NCBI RefSeq assembly: GCF_004571075.1
Contig: NZ_SPQP01000001.1
Span: 121,142 to 185,141 of the forward strand
Reading direction: 5' to 3'
Source: Blastococcus sp. TF02A-35
GTDB taxonomy: Bacteria > Actinomycetota > Actinomycetes > Mycobacteriales > Geodermatophilaceae
Length of the DNA: 64,000 bases
Below are positions 1 through 8,056 of the stretch, in pieces (position 1 is the stretch's first letter; every line of letters starts with the position of its first letter). The position numbers and the translations under genes are program-made. The notes below the pieces were generated by a model. That model ran no database searches, was not told where the DNA came from, and saw only the letters and a program-made list of their open reading frames with translations.

Positions 1-1226
1 GCAGCAACCGGGGCCTCGGCCCGATCTCCGCGGTGTGCATCGCCTTCGCCATGCTGGCCGCGCTCACCTTCCTGCCGGCCGTGCTGGTCCTCTTCGGGCG
101 CGCCGCGTTCTGGCCCTTCCGGCCGAAGTACGGCTCGGAGCACGCGCACGGCAGGGGCTGGGAGCGGGTGGCGACGTCGGTCGGCCGCCGCCCGGGCCGC
201 GTCCTGCTCGGCAGCCTCGGGGTGCTGGTCGTCATGGCCGCCTTCGCCCCCACCTTCGACGCCGAGGGCATCCCCCTCTCCGAGGCCGTCCGCGGCGGGT
301 CCCCCTCCGCCGTCGGGCAGGAGGCCCTCGAGCGGCACTACGACGCCGGCAGCGCCACCCCCGCCGTCATCATCACGCCTGCCGCCGGCTGGGAGGCCGT
401 CGCGGAGGCGGTGGGCCGGGTCGACGGCGTCGGCCAGGTCGCGCCCTTCACCGGCGACGGGCCCCCCGGGCAGGCCGGCGCCCCGGTCGAGGTGGACGGG
501 CTGGTCCGCATCGACGCCACCCTCACCGACACCCCCGACAGCCCCGCCGCCCAGGACACGGTCGCCGCGCTGCGCGCCACCGTCAGCGACGTCGACCCCG
601 AGGCGCTGGTGGGCGGCTCGACCGCGAGCGACCTGGACACCCAGGACACCGCGGCCCGCGACCTCGCGGTCATCGTGCCGCTGGTGCTGCTGGTGATCAC
701 CGTCGTCCTGGCGCTGCTGCTGCGGGCGCTGGTCGCGCCGGTGCTCCTGGTCGCCACCGTGGCGGTGAGCGTGCTCTCCACGGTCGGCGTGAGCGCCCTG
801 GTCTTCGAGCACCTCTTCCGGTTCCCCGGCAGCGACCCGCAGGTGCTGCTGATCGGCTTCGTCTTCCTGGTCGCGCTCGGGATCGACTACAACATCTTCC
901 TCATGACCCGTGCCCGCGAGGAGTCGCTCCGGCACGGGACCAGGGACGGCGTGCTGCGCGCGCTGGCCGTCACCGGCGGGGTCATCACCAGCGCCGGGCT
1001 GGTGCTGGCGGCCACCTTCGGCGCGCTCACCGTGCTCCCGCTGGTGATCCTGACCCAGCTCGGGTTCCTGGTCGGCTTCGGCGTCCTGCTGGACACCTTC
1101 CTCGTCCGGTCGCTGCTGGTGCCCGCCGCGGTGCACCTGGCCGGCGACCGGGTCTGGTGGCCCAGCAGGCTGGCGAAGGGCCCGGTCGAGCAGCCGCGGG
1201 AGGCCGAGCGGGTCGGGGCCACCTGA
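1..1226 (+). CDS. MMPL/RND-family membrane transporter, C-terminal part
   Basis: This is the 3' part of a gene that begins outside the window; the open frame runs in from base 3. The roughly 407 visible residues hold a membrane segment pair near the left edge, an extracytoplasmic stretch of about 130 residues, and then a block of five hydrophobic helices. The sequence ALGIDYNIFL in that block matches the Asp-Tyr proton-relay pair found in transmembrane helix 10 of MmpL proteins. RND transporters of this type export lipids or drugs using the proton gradient. The substrate cannot be told from this fragment. The gene ends 20 bases before the ketopantoate reductase start, so the two may be co-transcribed. 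Confidence 0.88.
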   Translation, partial: SNRGLGPISAVCIAFAMLAALTFLPAVLVLFGRAAFWPFRPKYGSEHAHGRGWERVATSVGRRPGRVLLGSLGVLVVMAAFAPTFDAEGIPLSEAVRGGSPSAVGQEALERHYDAGSATPAVIITPAAGWEAVAEAVGRVDGVGQVAPFTGDGPPGQAGAPVEVDGLVRIDATLTDTPDSPAAQDTVAALRATVSDVDPEALVGGSTASDLDTQDTAARDLAVIVPLVLLVITVVLALLLRALVAPVLLVATVAVSVLSTVGVSALVFEHLFRFPGSDPQVLLIGFVFLVALGIDYNIFLMTRAREESLRHGTRDGVLRALAVTGGVITSAGLVLAATFGALTVLPLVILTQLGFLVGFGVLLDTFLVRSLLVPAAVHLAGDRVWWPSRLAKGPVEQPREAERVGAT

Positions 1227-1246
1227 CCCAGGGGAGGATGGGCGCC

Positions 1247-2125
1247 GTGGATGCCCTGCGCGTGGCGGTGCTCGGTCCCGGCGGCGTCGGCGGGATGCTC
1301 GCCACCCTCCTCGCCCGCCAGGGCCACGCGGTCACCTGCCTCGCGCGCCCGGGGACCGCCCAGCACCTGGACCGGCACGGGCTGCGGCTGACCAGCGACC
1401 GGTTCGGCGAGCTGGCCGTGCCGGTCCACGGCAGCGACCGGCTGACCTCCCCGGTCGACGTCCTCCTGGTGACGACCAAGGCCACCCAGCTGGCCGAGGC
1501 CCTCGACCGGGTGCCGGCCGACGTGCTCGGGGGCGCGGTGCTCGTCCCGCTGCTCAACGGCGTCGAGCACATGGCGGCGCTGCGCGAGCGCTACCCCGCT
1601 GCGCGGGTGGTCGCCGGCACCATCCGGGTCTTCGCCTCGCGGCCCGCCCCCGGCGAGGTCCGGCACGACGGGCAGCTGGTGGCCGTGCAGCTGGCGCCGG
1701 GCGCCGAGCCCCTCGCCGACGCCCTGCAGGAGGCCGGGGTGGACGTCGCCGTCCGGCCCGACGAGGCGGGCCTGCTCTGGGACAAGCTCTGCTTCCTGGC
1801 GCCCATGGCCCTGCTCACCACCCGGGCCATGACGCCGCTCGGCGCGGTGCGGGACCGGTACGGCGACGAGCTGGTCGCCGTCATCGCCGAGGTCGCGGAG
1901 GTGGCCCGCGCCGACGGCGCCGCGGCGGACCCCGCGGCCACCCGCGAGTTCGCCTGGTCGCTGCCCGAGGGCATGCGGTCGTCGATGGAGCGGGACGCCG
2001 CGGAGGGCAACCCGACCGAGCTCGAGGCGATCGGCGGCGCTGTGCTGCGGGCGGCCGACCGGCACGGGGTCGACGTCCCGGTCACCCGGCGGGTCGTCGA
2101 GGAGCTGCGCGCCCGCCTCGGGTGA
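1247..2125 (+). CDS. 2-dehydropantoate 2-reductase family protein (ketopantoate reductase)
   Basis: The protein has 292 residues. It opens with a Rossmann strand and the dinucleotide motif GPGGVG (residues 10-15), as in NADPH-dependent ketopantoate reductases (PanE/ApbA), which make pantoate for coenzyme A. The TTKATQL and WDKLCFLAPM segments correspond to the conserved lysine regions of the family. GTG at 1247 is chosen because AGGGGAGG lies 9 bases upstream; an in-frame ATG at 1238 touches that Shine-Dalgarno sequence and is less likely. Actinobacteria often carry several PanE paralogues, so involvement in pantothenate synthesis itself is not certain, and no other pan gene is nearby. Confidence 0.85.
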   Translation: MDALRVAVLGPGGVGGMLATLLARQGHAVTCLARPGTAQHLDRHGLRLTSDRFGELAVPVHGSDRLTSPVDVLLVTTKATQLAEALDRVPADVLGGAVLVPLLNGVEHMAALRERYPAARVVAGTIRVFASRPAPGEVRHDGQLVAVQLAPGAEPLADALQEAGVDVAVRPDEAGLLWDKLCFLAPMALLTTRAMTPLGAVRDRYGDELVAVIAEVAEVARADGAAADPAATREFAWSLPEGMRSSMERDAAEGNPTELEAIGGAVLRAADRHGVDVPVTRRVVEELRARLG

Positions 2126-2464
2126 TCAGCCGGCGACGAAGACCCACAGGAGCAGGGTGGCGCCGATGGCCACCCACAGCAGGGGGACGCGGTTGACCCA
2201 CCGGGCAGGCGCGACGCGCCTGTTGGCGAACAGCACCCAGGCCACGACCGTGGTCACGAGGGCGACCAGCGGGTAGGCGACCTAGGCGAAGAACAGCAGG
2301 ACGCCGAGCACCGAGCCCGCGCTGCCGGCCGCCATTGCGCCGGCGACGACGACCATGAACCACACGACCATGAACAGCAGGTAGAGGCCCTGCAGCAGGC
2401 CCAGCTCGATGGCAGCGCGGCGCCGGACCGCCGGGTCGAGCGGCAGGCCGGGCGGCGCGGGCAT
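2126..2464 (-). pseudogene. Small multi-pass membrane protein interrupted by an in-frame amber codon
   Basis: Reading leftward from ATG 2464 (start MPAPPGLPLD) gives about 60 residues with two hydrophobic helices, then TAG at 2282-2284. The same frame continues immediately with VAYPLVALVTTVVAWVLF and a further helix to a TGA at 2126. Together the pieces would form a 112-residue protein with about four membrane segments, so this looks like one gene broken by a single base change (for example TGG to TAG). It could be a recent pseudogene, a sequencing error, or a truncated but functional protein. I do not recognise the family. It lies convergent with the ketopantoate reductase and downstream of pheA. 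Confidence 0.6.
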
Positions 2465-2537
2465 GGCGGGTGCGGTCACGGCGGCGGAGCGTAGCGGTGT
2501 CCCGGCGCCTCCGGGCTGGTTTCCGCCGCCGGGCCGG

Positions 2538-3485
2538 TCAGAGCTCGCCGGCGCGGAGGCGGGACAGCCACCCCTCGGCCTCGGTGAACGCGGCGTCGGT
2601 GGCCTCACCGGGCACCGGCCGGTTCTCGCGGCCGTCGGCCCGCGGGTAGGACCCGAGGAACCGGACGTCGTCGCTCAGCCGGTGCAGCGCCGACAGCGCC
2701 TCCCCCACCCGCGGCTCGGCGACGTGCCCCTCGCAGTCCAGCGAGAACGAGTAGACGCCCAGGCGCTGCCGGGTGGGCCGCGACTCGATGCGGGTCAGGT
2801 TGATGTGGCGGACGGCGAACTCGCGGAGCAGGTCCAGCAGGGCGCCGGTGCGGTCGCCCACCACCGCCACCAGCGAGGTCTTGTCGTTGCCGGTCGGCGC
2901 GGGCAGCGGGCCGGGGCGCTCGACCACCACGAACCGCGTGACGGCCCCGGCGTTGTCGGCGACGTCGTCGACCAGGCACTCCAGCCCGTAGCGCGAGGCC
3001 GCGATGGCCGCGCACACCGCCGCGTCGACCTCGCCCGCCGCGACGGCCGCCGCGGCCGCCGCCGTCGACGTCGTGGGCATCGGGGTGACCTCGGGCAGCA
3101 GCTCGGCCAGGCGACGGCCGGTCTGCGCGAGCGCGTGCGGGTGGCTGGCCAGCGAGCGGACCGCGGCGAGCTCCGTGCCCGGGCGGACCGCGAGGACGAA
3201 CGCGACCTCGAGGAACACCTCCCGGGTGATCACCAGCGGGTCGCCGTCGGCGAGGCCGTCCATCGTCGCGGGCACCGAGCCCTCGACGGAGTTCTCGAAC
3301 GGCACGAGGGCGGCGTCGGCGTCACCCGACCGGACGGCGGCGAGGGCGGCGGCGACACTCGGGCGGGGGGCACGGGGTCCCTCCGCCGTGGCAATCGCCC
3401 TGCTCAGGGCCGCTTCGGCGAAGGTACCCTCGGGCCCCAGGTAGACGTACCGCGTCGGCGACGAGCTGGGTGGCTTCCCGGGCAT
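2538..3485 (-). CDS. pheA: Prephenate dehydratase
   Basis: This 315-residue protein converts prephenate to phenylpyruvate in phenylalanine synthesis. The N-terminal dehydratase domain begins YLGPEGTFAE and carries the catalytic-site triplet TRF (in AVTRFVVV). A C-terminal ACT domain of about 75 residues follows, with the allosteric signature IESRP, so feedback control by phenylalanine is expected. There is no chorismate mutase domain, as is usual in actinobacteria. ATG 3485 is preferred over an upstream start at 3533 because a TACCCT hexamer sits 6 bases before it, matching the leaderless pattern seen across this window. The gene diverges from the GGDEF operon. Confidence 0.93.
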   Translation of the reverse strand: MPGKPPSSSPTRYVYLGPEGTFAEAALSRAIATAEGPRAPRPSVAAALAAVRSGDADAALVPFENSVEGSVPATMDGLADGDPLVITREVFLEVAFVLAVRPGTELAAVRSLASHPHALAQTGRRLAELLPEVTPMPTTSTAAAAAAVAAGEVDAAVCAAIAASRYGLECLVDDVADNAGAVTRFVVVERPGPLPAPTGNDKTSLVAVVGDRTGALLDLLREFAVRHINLTRIESRPTRQRLGVYSFSLDCEGHVAEPRVGEALSALHRLSDDVRFLGSYPRADGRENRPVPGEATDAAFTEAEGWLSRLRAGEL

Positions 3486-3595
3486 CCGACGAGGGTAGTG
3501 CGCTGAGGGCGAGGCGCACGGCCCACCCGGCACACCGGCCTCGCCACCGGCAGACCCGGCCCCAGCGGCCGCCCGACCCGCGAGTGGAGGAGCAG

Positions 3596-5281
3596 GTGAC
3601 CCCCGGCCCGGCCCGCGTCACCCCCGGCGTCCTCCAGGCCGCGCTCTGGCGGCTCCTCGACGCCGCCGACGCCGAGGACCCGGCCGCCTTCCTCGACCTG
3701 CTCGACGAGTCCGACACCACCCTCGCCGAGAGCGACGACCCCGCCTGGACCGCGTGGCGGCACGCCTTCGCGGCCCGGCGCGCCCAGCTCGACGGCGACG
3801 GCGAGCGCGCGGCCGACGAGGTGGCCGCCGCCCGCGACCTGCTGGACCGCTGCCCGGTCTCGCCGGAGACGGCGCTGCTCATGGCCTACCTGGCCCACAT
3901 CGAGGTCACCGCGGACCACCTCGACCACGCGATGCTGCTGGCCGTCGACGCCAGCCTGCTCACCGACACCCACGGCGCACAGCCCTCCCGCGCGCTGCTG
4001 CAGGCGCACCGCTGGCTCTCCCTCACCCTCTCCGGGCTGGACCTCGAGGAGCTGGCGGTCGCCCACGCCGCGCGCGGCCACCAGGTGGCCGCGGCCCTGC
4101 CCGACGTCGGCGACCACGGGCGCCTGCTGCTGCTCTCGGCCCGCCAGCACGTGGAGCTGGCCCAGACCCTGCGCCGTCGCGGCGACCGCGAGCGCGCCGC
4201 CGAGCTGGCGGGCGAGGCGATCGCCCGCGCGACCGCGGCCCGCGAGCTGGCCTGGGAGCCGACCCAGGCCGAGGCCGACCTGCTCGACGTCGTCCAGGCC
4301 TGGGCCCTCATGTGCACCGGGGACCTCGACGACGCCCTCGGGCCGCTGCGGCGCGTCCGCCGGTCGGTCCAGCGCGACGCCGGCGTCTGGCTGCGCGGCT
4401 ACACCGACCTCGTGCTGGCCCGGCTGCTCACCGCCGTGGCCAAGCGGGACGGCGACGTCGTCCTGGGCGAGGAGGCGATCGACCTGCTGGTCGACGCCTC
4501 CGGCGCGTTCGCCGCGACGGGCGACCGGCGCCGCTACCGGCAGACGCTGCTGGAGCTGGGGCAGGACAACGCCGACCTCGGCCGGCCCGCCGAGGCGCTG
4601 CACTGGCTGGAGGCCTACCGCGCCGACACCGGCCGGGCGCACGCCCGTGGCCGCGAGATGTGGGCGGAGATGTTCGTCCGCCGCAGCCGGCTGCGCGAGG
4701 CCGAGCGCCAGGCCGCGGTCCTCCGCCGGCACGCCCTGGAGGACCCGCTCACCGGGCTGGGCAACCGGCGCAGCGCCGAGCGCCGGCTGGGCTCGCTGCG
4801 GCTGGGCGAGGAGCCGCTGTCGCTGGCCGTCGTCGACGTCGACCGGTTCAAGGAGGTCAACGACGAGGCCTCGCACACGCAGGGCGACGCCGTCCTGCGC
4901 CGCGTGGCCGACCTCCTGCGCGAGCACAGCCGCACCGGCGACGAGGTGTACCGCTGGGCCGGCGACGAGTTCCTGGTCGTGCTGCCGACGGCGACCGAGG
5001 CGCTGGCGATGGTCGTGATGGAGCGGCTGCGCTCGGCGGTCGCCGAGGCGGACTGGAGCGACCTCTCGCTGTCGGACCCGGTGACCGTGAGCATCGGGGT
5101 GGCGACCGCGCCGGCGGTCCCCGACGGGCAGCCGAACCCCGTCGTCGGGTGGCGCGCGCTGTTCGACACCGCCGACCTGCACCTGTTCTCCGCCAAGCGC
5201 GGCGGACGCAACCGGGTGCGCGCCCAGCCGCCCACCGACGTGCTCCCCCCGACCGGCACCGACCGGGGGGCGAGCGCGTGA
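3596..5281 (+). CDS. Helical-repeat (TPR-like) diguanylate cyclase
   Basis: The 561-residue protein has about 370 residues of alanine/leucine-rich helical repeats resembling tetratricopeptides, then a GGDEF domain (about 385-545) that would make c-di-GMP from two GTP. The active-site loop reads AGDEF (455-459), a variant common in active cyclases, and the product-inhibition I-site RTGD (446-449) lies five residues before it. There are no membrane helices or signal peptide, so it should be cytosolic and sense a protein or small ligand through the repeats. GTG 3596 is chosen because GGAGG lies 5 bases upstream. Its stop overlaps the GTG of the next gene (GTGA), suggesting translational coupling to a related protein. 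Confidence 0.9.
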   Translation: MTPGPARVTPGVLQAALWRLLDAADAEDPAAFLDLLDESDTTLAESDDPAWTAWRHAFAARRAQLDGDGERAADEVAAARDLLDRCPVSPETALLMAYLAHIEVTADHLDHAMLLAVDASLLTDTHGAQPSRALLQAHRWLSLTLSGLDLEELAVAHAARGHQVAAALPDVGDHGRLLLLSARQHVELAQTLRRRGDRERAAELAGEAIARATAARELAWEPTQAEADLLDVVQAWALMCTGDLDDALGPLRRVRRSVQRDAGVWLRGYTDLVLARLLTAVAKRDGDVVLGEEAIDLLVDASGAFAATGDRRRYRQTLLELGQDNADLGRPAEALHWLEAYRADTGRAHARGREMWAEMFVRRSRLREAERQAAVLRRHALEDPLTGLGNRRSAERRLGSLRLGEEPLSLAVVDVDRFKEVNDEASHTQGDAVLRRVADLLREHSRTGDEVYRWAGDEFLVVLPTATEALAMVVMERLRSAVAEADWSDLSLSDPVTVSIGVATAPAVPDGQPNPVVGWRALFDTADLHLFSAKRGGRNRVRAQPPTDVLPPTGTDRGASA

Positions 5282-8034
5282 GCTTCCCGCACGCGTGGGA
5301 CGGGAGGGGCACGACGGACGGGGGACGGCGCGTTTCGTCACCGGTTCTCGACACCGTCGGTACCGACCTGCACAGTGCGGTCGTGCCACCGGGAGCCCTG
5401 CATCACCGGGTGACCGCCGCCCTCAGCAACTGGCAGCTCGACGACGCCGAGCAGCTGCTCGCGGGTGTGGAGCGGGACCCGTCCCCCTACGTCGCGGCCG
5501 TTCCGGGCGCCGACGCGCTGGAGGGTGCCCCGGTGTCGCTGGGCCGGGCCTGGGCCGACACGCTGCGCGCCGAGCTCCTGGTGCGCCGGCTGCGCCTGGC
5601 CGGCTTCACCCTCGTCGGCGAGCCGGTGTCCTCCGACCCGCCCGGCGAGCCCGCGCTCGACCTGCACGCCGGCGTCGCGGAGCTGATCGACGGGACCGGC
5701 GCCGAGGCCGACCCCCGCTCGGAGTCGGCCTCCCGCGCGGCGCTGGCCATCGCCCTCGTCCGCTCGGCCAAGGCGGCCTTCGACGCCGCCGACGACGACC
5801 TGCAGCGCGCGGCGGGCCTGGCCCGGCACGCGCGCATCGAGCTGCTCTCCCGGCGCATCGACGCCGCGATGGACGAGGCGGTCGAGGCGGCGAGCCTGCT
5901 CGACCCGGCCCTCCCGCCGAGCGTCCTGCTGGTGGACACGCTGACCACCCTCGCCGGCGTCCTCGCCGACCTGGAGCTCATGCCGCTGGCCCTGGACTAC
6001 CAGCGCCGGGCCCACGAGACGGCGCAGGCCGCCGCCGCGGACCCGGCCGTCCTGGAGGACGACGCGGCCGACCCCGACGTCCTCGTCGCGGTCGCCGCCA
6101 CCCGGCTCGGGGAGCTCTGCGCCGAGCTGGGCGAGGGCCTCCTGGACGACGGCGCGCCCGAGTCGGCGGCGCCCTACTTCGCCGAGGCCCGGCAGCTGGC
6201 CGAGCAGGCGCTGGCCCAGCTGCCGCCCGGCGCCTCCGGCGTGGTGCCCGCGCAGATCGTGCACGGGTGGGCGCTCGTGGGCATGGGTGAGCAGGCGGCG
6301 GCGGTCGGCCCGCTGCGGGCCGCCGTCCGGCTGTCCGGCGCCGCCGACGACCGCGCCCGCCTCGCCTCCGCGCAGCTGGCGCTGGGCCGGGCGCTGCGCC
6401 GCCAGGGCGACGGCCGCGCCGCCGACCAGCACCTCGTGGCGGCGCTGGACCTGGCGACCGAGCACGGCCTGCCGCGCGTCCGCCGCGCCGCGCTGCGCGA
6501 GCTGTGCACGCTGCACGCCGACCTCAACGACGCCGAGCGGGCGCTGCCCTACCTGCAGTCCTACCTCGCCGACGAGCTGGACCGCGTCGACGAGCGGCGC
6601 ACCCGCTGGGTGGAGCTCTTCGGCCGGCGCAAGAGCCTGCTGGAGACCGAGCGGGCCGCCGGGCAGCTGCGCCGGCAGGCCTACGAGGACCCGCTCACCC
6701 ACCTGCCGAACCGCCGCTACGCCGAGGCCCGCCTCGACGGGCTGCTGGCCGCCGGCGACGTCCCCGCGCTGGCCGTGGTCGACGTCGACAGGTTCAAGTC
6801 CATCAACGACGCCATCGGCCACCCGGGCGGCGACGCCGTGCTGCGGGCCGTCGGCGAGCTGCTCGTGGCCGGCGTCCGCGACACCGACGAGGTGTGCCGC
6901 TGGGCCGGTGACGAGTTCGTCATCCTGCTGCCCGAGACCACCGCCGAGCAGGCCGAGCGGGCCCTGGAGCGCATCCGGGCCTCGGTCGTCCGCTACCCGT
7001 GGTCCGAGCTGGGGCTCGACGTCCCGGTGACCATCAGCGCCGGCATCGCCTCGGCGACCCGGGGCGACGACCGCAAGACGCTGTTCGCCGCGGCCGACGG
7101 CGTCCTCTACGACGCCAAGCGCAGCGGGCGGGACCGGGTGGTCCGGCTGTCGGCCGTCACCCAGACCCGCGCGGCGGGCAGCCCGCTCGACGTCCTGTTC
7201 GGCGCACCCCCCGCGGACGCCACGGGGACCGACGCCGTGGTGGCGACCACCGCCGCGGTGCTGGAGGAGAGCTCCGGGTTCGGCCCGCTGCTCAGCCCGC
7301 CGCACGTCCCCCTCACCACCGACCGCCCCGGCGAGCCGCTGCTGGGCCCCGTCCCGCCGGAGGTCGAGGTCGTCGAGCCGGCCGCGGTCGGCGCCCCGGC
7401 CCCGGCGCCGGCGTGGGAGCCGGAGGTCGTCTGGGCCACCGGACGCACCGCCGAGCAGGTGCTGGCGCTGGTCCGCGAGGCGCGCCGGGAGCACCCGGAC
7501 CGCCCGGCGCTGGTGCTCCGGGCCACCCCCGACGTCCTCGTCGCCCTGGCCACCGAGCACGACGCGTACACGACGATGGACGCCGCGGCCTCGGCCGCCG
7601 CGGTCGGCCCGTTCCCCGAGCCGGTCGGCCGCGTCACCGTGCTGTCCGGCGGCGGTGCGGACATCCCCGTGGCCGCCGAGGCGGCGTTCGTGGCCCGCGT
7701 GGCCGGCACCGAGGTGGTGCGGGTCGACGACGTCGCGGGCAGCCGGACGCGGTCCCTGCTCGCCGACAGGTCCCTGTTCGACGACAGCGACTGCCTGGTC
7801 GTCGTCGCCGGCATGGAGGCCTCCCTGGCCACGATGGTGGGCGCGCTCACCGACGTCCCCGTGGTGGCGGTGCCGACCTCGACCGGCCAGCCGCAGGCCT
7901 TCGCCGGGCTCGGCGCCCTGATGACCATGCTGACGGCGGCGACGCCGGGCATGACCGTCAGCAACATCGACAACGGGTACTCGGCCGGCGTCTTCGCCGC
8001 GCGGGTCGCCAGGAGGAGCGGCAGGACCCGGTGA
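5278..8034 (+). CDS. Helical-repeat GGDEF protein fused to a LarB-like domain
   Basis: One uninterrupted frame encodes about 918 residues: TPR-like helices (about 35-460), a GGDEF domain (about 475-625) with AGDEF at 543-547 and I-site RDTD at 534-537, a proline/alanine-rich linker (about 640-710), and a C-terminal domain (about 713-905) resembling LarB. LarB is the AIR-carboxylase-like enzyme that carboxylates and hydrolyses NaAD in nickel-pincer cofactor synthesis. LarB hallmarks are VVWATGRTAEQV, VVVAGMEA, VPVVAVPTS and NIDNG. The family's catalytic cysteine is replaced by alanine at about 888, and the usual LarB N-terminus is missing. No internal start with a ribosome site was seen before the LarB part. 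The GTG at 5278 overlaps the previous stop; GTG 5383 is an alternative. larC follows directly. Confidence 0.85.
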   Translation: MSFPHAWDGRGTTDGGRRVSSPVLDTVGTDLHSAVVPPGALHHRVTAALSNWQLDDAEQLLAGVERDPSPYVAAVPGADALEGAPVSLGRAWADTLRAELLVRRLRLAGFTLVGEPVSSDPPGEPALDLHAGVAELIDGTGAEADPRSESASRAALAIALVRSAKAAFDAADDDLQRAAGLARHARIELLSRRIDAAMDEAVEAASLLDPALPPSVLLVDTLTTLAGVLADLELMPLALDYQRRAHETAQAAAADPAVLEDDAADPDVLVAVAATRLGELCAELGEGLLDDGAPESAAPYFAEARQLAEQALAQLPPGASGVVPAQIVHGWALVGMGEQAAAVGPLRAAVRLSGAADDRARLASAQLALGRALRRQGDGRAADQHLVAALDLATEHGLPRVRRAALRELCTLHADLNDAERALPYLQSYLADELDRVDERRTRWVELFGRRKSLLETERAAGQLRRQAYEDPLTHLPNRRYAEARLDGLLAAGDVPALAVVDVDRFKSINDAIGHPGGDAVLRAVGELLVAGVRDTDEVCRWAGDEFVILLPETTAEQAERALERIRASVVRYPWSELGLDVPVTISAGIASATRGDDRKTLFAAADGVLYDAKRSGRDRVVRLSAVTQTRAAGSPLDVLFGAPPADATGTDAVVATTAAVLEESSGFGPLLSPPHVPLTTDRPGEPLLGPVPPEVEVVEPAAVGAPAPAPAWEPEVVWATGRTAEQVLALVREARREHPDRPALVLRATPDVLVALATEHDAYTTMDAAASAAAVGPFPEPVGRVTVLSGGGADIPVAAEAAFVARVAGTEVVRVDDVAGSRTRSLLADRSLFDDSDCLVVVAGMEASLATMVGALTDVPVVAVPTSTGQPQAFAGLGALMTMLTAATPGMTVSNIDNGYSAGVFAARVARRSGRTR

Positions 8035-8056
8035 CGGGGCCGCAGGCGGTGCTCGC

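Noticed and set aside
3404..5389. Large minus-strand frame opposite the first GGDEF gene
   Set aside because: No domain or ribosome site; the plus strand holds an obvious diguanylate cyclase.
7141..7460. An internal start giving a stand-alone LarB
   Set aside because: In-frame GTG codons exist, but none has a Shine-Dalgarno site or a TANNNT hexamer at 6-7 bases, and the LarB N-terminus is absent, so the fusion reading was kept.
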